This document shows positions 14,615 to 17,145 of a stretch of 17,145 nt of DNA, piece by piece (the first letter of the stretch is position 1; each line of letters begins with the position of its first letter). Where the stretch lies: NCBI GenBank assembly GCA_024762895.1, contig JANTGN010000034.1, positions 1 through 17,145 of the forward strand, in the 5' to 3' direction. The position numbers and the translations under genes were made by a program. The stretch is from Thiotrichales bacterium (GTDB lineage: Bacteria > Pseudomonadota > Gammaproteobacteria > J044). The notes beneath the pieces are model-generated. The model searched no databases, had not been told where the DNA came from, and was given only the letters and a program-made list of their open reading frames with translations.

Positions 14615-17145
14615 TTATTCTTCGCGCCACTTCTCACCACGGGTGAGAATGTCGCTCAGATCGCGGTTGAGGTGGACTGCTTCATGGGAGTGGTAACGCA
14701 CAACCTCAGGAGCAGGGCTCATGCCAGGCAAGGGCTTAAGGGTATCAAACTGTGGCCAGCTGCCAGTCTCTCCAGGGGCCGCCGGTGTGATCTTGACGCG
14801 CAGGTCATACCAGGCCGCCTGACCCGTGACGGGGTCGGAGTTGGTGATGTTATCAACTGCGTCACCCTTCTTTGGCAACAACTCGGAGATCAGGTGGTTC
14901 ATCAGGAAGCCATCCTGAGACTCGTTGGCATCAGCGGACAGCTTCCAGGCGCCGGACTGCTTACCGATTGCATTCCAGGTCCAGACGGTGTTGGGCTCAC
15001 AGCCTTCCATGAGCTTGACCTGTACGCGAATCTTGCCGTTATGTGACTCGACCCATACCCAGGACTTGTCCTCGATACCCATGGATTCGCCCTGTTCACG
15101 GTTCATATACATGAAGTTCTGAGCCATGATCTGGCGTAGCCAGGTGTTCTGGGAATCCCATGAGTGATACATGAACATGGGACGCTGGTTAACAGCATGG
15201 AACGGATACTCGTCCTCATTGATACGGCACTGCTCCAGCGGCTTGTAGAATTCGGGCAGGGGCGTGAAGTAGTTGACCAGGCGCTCCTTGTGTTCAGGCC
15301 TGCTGGGCTGTGGACCGTCATACAGGCCCTGACCCGCGAGATGAAATTTCTGCAGGGTCTCGGAGTATAGCTCCATAACAATCGGGTCATGACCATGGAC
15401 CCAGCCGGCATGGTTAGCCAGTTCCAGGTAATCCTTGTTGCAGAAACGGTAGAATTGCTCGTTTGGCTTGAGGTGATGCGCGAAGAACGACTGGTTCTCC
15501 TTATAGCGGTCCCATTGTTTGGGGTTGGGCTTACCGCGCAGATGGACCTCGTTGCCGTCATCATCGAGACGCCATCCGGACAGGAAACCGATGCCGGGTT
15601 CTTTTTCGAAATTGACAATAAAGTCCTTATAGTCCTCAAACTTGCGCGAACCGTCTTCCCTGGTAAAGGCAGGGAACTTAAGACGCGAGGCGATCTCAAC
15701 CAGAACCTCCTGCCAGGGCTTGACATCACGGTCCGCTTCCAGGATCGGATGACGGATTGAGTCAGCCGCTGTATCGGGCTCAGAAATGGGACGGTCCAGC
15801 ATGGAGATGGTGTCGTGGCGTTCCAGATAGGTGGTGTCCGGTAATACCAGGTCGGCGTAGTTGACGATCTCGGCATGGTAGGCGTCGGAGACGACCAGGA
15901 AGGGAATTTTATATTCACCGCTGTCGTCCTTCTCGACCAGCATCTTCATGATCTCGGCCGTGTTCATGGTCGAGTTCCAGGACATATTGGCCATGAAGAA
16001 GAGCATGGTGTCGATGGGGTAAGGATCGCCCTTGACGGCATTGGTGATAACCATGTGCATCAAACCATGGTTGGCCAGGGGCGCATCCCAGGAATAGGCC
16101 TTATCGAGCCGCAGGGGATTGCCGTCGTCATCGATGACCAGGTCTTCCGGTGCAGTCGGGAAGCCCAGCGGTGGCGACTTGAGCGGGGTGTTGGGTGCGC
16201 ATTCCTTGGCCGGCTTGATCCCGGGCGGAATGTGCTTGGGATAAGGCGGCTTGGCCAGATGGCCACCGGGGCAGTCAATGGAGCCAAGCATGATCTGCAC
16301 CAGATGGATGGCGCGACAGGCCTGGAAGCCATTGGAGTGCGCAGAGATGCCGCGCATGGCGTGCATAGAGACCGGACGACCGATGACCTTGTCGTGCTTT
16401 CGACCGTAGGCATCGGTCCACTCGATATCCAGCTCTATGGATTCCTTGAAGGCCACATGTGCCATTTCCAGGGCCATACGTTCGATCTGTTCGGCAGGTA
16501 CGCCGGTCACCTTCTCGGCGTTTTCCGGGGCATACTGATCGTCGAGGTATTTCTCGACCAGCATGGTCATCACGGTCTTGACCGGACGACCGTCCTTGGC
16601 GGTGTATTCACCAAACAGGGCCGGCTTGATATCGATCTGGGTGGCATCGACGAAGTCTTCCTTCTCCAGATCCCAGCACAGAGGTTTTCCCTCATCATCA
16701 CGCAGTATCAGGCCGTCACCCTGCTTGCCGGGGGTATGTACGACCAGCTGGATGGAATTGGTGTAGCGGACCAGGAATTCCCAGTCGAACTGATCGTTTT
16801 TGAGCAGGACATGCAGCATGGACAGGGCCAGCATGGCATCGGTACCGGGGCGGATGCCCACCCACTCGTCGGCGATGGCCTGGTAGCCCGTGCGCACGGG
16901 GTTGATGGTAACGAACTTGCCACCACGGCGCTTGAGCTTTTCCAGACCTATCTTGATCGGGTTGGAGGCATGATCTTCAGCCACACCCCACATCATGAAG
17001 TATTTGGTACGCTCCCAGTCAGGGTCACCGAACTCCCAGAAGGCATGACCCATGGTGTAAAGACCACCGGCGGCCATATTCACGGAGCAGAAACCACCGT
17101 GCGCGGCCCAGTTATAGGTACCAAACTGGGTTGCCCACATGCCCG
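14615..17145 (-). CDS. soeA: Sulfite dehydrogenase molybdopterin subunit SoeA (N-terminus outside the window)
   Basis: SoeA is the catalytic bis-MGD molybdenum subunit that oxidises sulfite to sulfate in the cytoplasm. About 842 codons are visible. The frame is open to the window edge, where a glycine codon precedes the first Met, so roughly 100-130 N-terminal residues, including the proximal [4Fe-4S] cysteines, are missing. Visible hallmarks are GGFCSVNMAAGG (the Cys is probably the molybdenum ligand, by comparison with the PsrA/PhsA group), FMMWGVAEDHASNP, VTINPVRTGYQAIADEW, GISAHSNGFQACRAIHLVQ with LGSIDCPGGH, and DLVLPDTTYLERHDT. A C-terminal pterin-binding domain contains AWYDLRVKI. Related families (polysulfide or thiosulfate reductase) carry a Tat signal; the start here is not visible, so that test cannot be done. 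SoeB lacking a signal and the whole gene order favour SoeA. Confidence 0.92.
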   Translation of the reverse strand, partial: GMWATQFGTYNWAAHGGFCSVNMAAGGLYTMGHAFWEFGDPDWERTKYFMMWGVAEDHASNPIKIGLEKLKRRGGKFVTINPVRTGYQAIADEWVGIRPGTDAMLALSMLHVLLKNDQFDWEFLVRYTNSIQLVVHTPGKQGDGLILRDDEGKPLCWDLEKEDFVDATQIDIKPALFGEYTAKDGRPVKTVMTMLVEKYLDDQYAPENAEKVTGVPAEQIERMALEMAHVAFKESIELDIEWTDAYGRKHDKVIGRPVSMHAMRGISAHSNGFQACRAIHLVQIMLGSIDCPGGHLAKPPYPKHIPPGIKPAKECAPNTPLKSPPLGFPTAPEDLVIDDDGNPLRLDKAYSWDAPLANHGLMHMVITNAVKGDPYPIDTMLFFMANMSWNSTMNTAEIMKMLVEKDDSGEYKIPFLVVSDAYHAEIVNYADLVLPDTTYLERHDTISMLDRPISEPDTAADSIRHPILEADRDVKPWQEVLVEIASRLKFPAFTREDGSRKFEDYKDFIVNFEKEPGIGFLSGWRLDDDGNEVHLRGKPNPKQWDRYKENQSFFAHHLKPNEQFYRFCNKDYLELANHAGWVHGHDPIVMELYSETLQKFHLAGQGLYDGPQPSRPEHKERLVNYFTPLPEFYKPLEQCRINEDEYPFHAVNQRPMFMYHSWDSQNTWLRQIMAQNFMYMNREQGESMGIEDKSWVWVESHNGKIRVQVKLMEGCEPNTVWTWNAIGKQSGAWKLSADANESQDGFLMNHLISELLPKKGDAVDNITNSDPVTGQAAWYDLRVKITPAAPGETGSWPQFDTLKPLPGMSPAPEVVRYHSHEAVHLNRDLSDILTRGEKWREE

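Noticed and set aside
15103..15918. A 271-codon minus-strand frame within soeA
   Set aside because: It is an alternative frame of soeA, rich in Ser, Arg and Thr with no domain, while the soeA frame is clearly conserved.

Overview
The window looks like a chromosomal segment of a gammaproteobacterium that oxidises reduced sulfur. The best evidence is a soeABC operon (cytoplasmic, membrane-bound sulfite dehydrogenase), a set found in sulfur-oxidising Chromatiales and related lineages. The housekeeping genes are also of gammaproteobacterial type: mrdA-rodA-mltB-rlpA, purE-purK and groES-groEL. There are no insertion sequences, CRISPR arrays, tRNA or rRNA genes, and no signs of a mobile island.

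Layout, left to right. Positions 1-2595, all on the minus strand: purE, purK, a small class I SAM methyltransferase, and the N-terminal 100 codons of a multi-spanning membrane protein (COG3235-like, 'energy-coupling factor ABC transporter permease' family) cut by the window edge. Positions 2596-3734: a 1.1-kb stretch with no intact gene. It holds the remains of a plus-strand gene whose pieces lie in alternating frames, broken by in-frame stops, with an HExxH metallopeptidase-like motif in the middle, and then the groEL terminator. Positions 3735-5815: groES-groEL with a perfect CIRCE operator and a sigma70-like promoter, so HrcA control is predicted. Positions 5855-10670: a tightly packed cell-wall operon read mrdA (PBP2), rodA, mltB, rlpA, covering lateral-wall peptidoglycan synthesis and remodelling. 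Positions 10697-11283: ppa (inorganic pyrophosphatase) with its own terminator, divergent from adk. Positions 11489-12748: adk, in which a complete zinc-lid adenylate kinase runs on into a ~200-residue Pro/Glu, then Lys/Ala-rich, then helical and basic C-terminal extension resembling histone H1-like bacterial proteins. Positions 12871-17145: soeC, soeB and soeA (minus strand, soeA cut by the right edge), convergent with adk and separated from it by two oppositely oriented terminators.

How the genes relate: soeABC would oxidise sulfite to sulfate on the cytoplasmic side and pass electrons to quinone. In such bacteria the alternative sulfite route runs through APS and uses AMP and pyrophosphate, which are also substrates or products of adk and ppa. 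This proximity is suggestive only, because each unit has its own terminator.

The most unusual features are the histone-H1-like tail on adenylate kinase and the decayed HExxH gene between purE and groEL.
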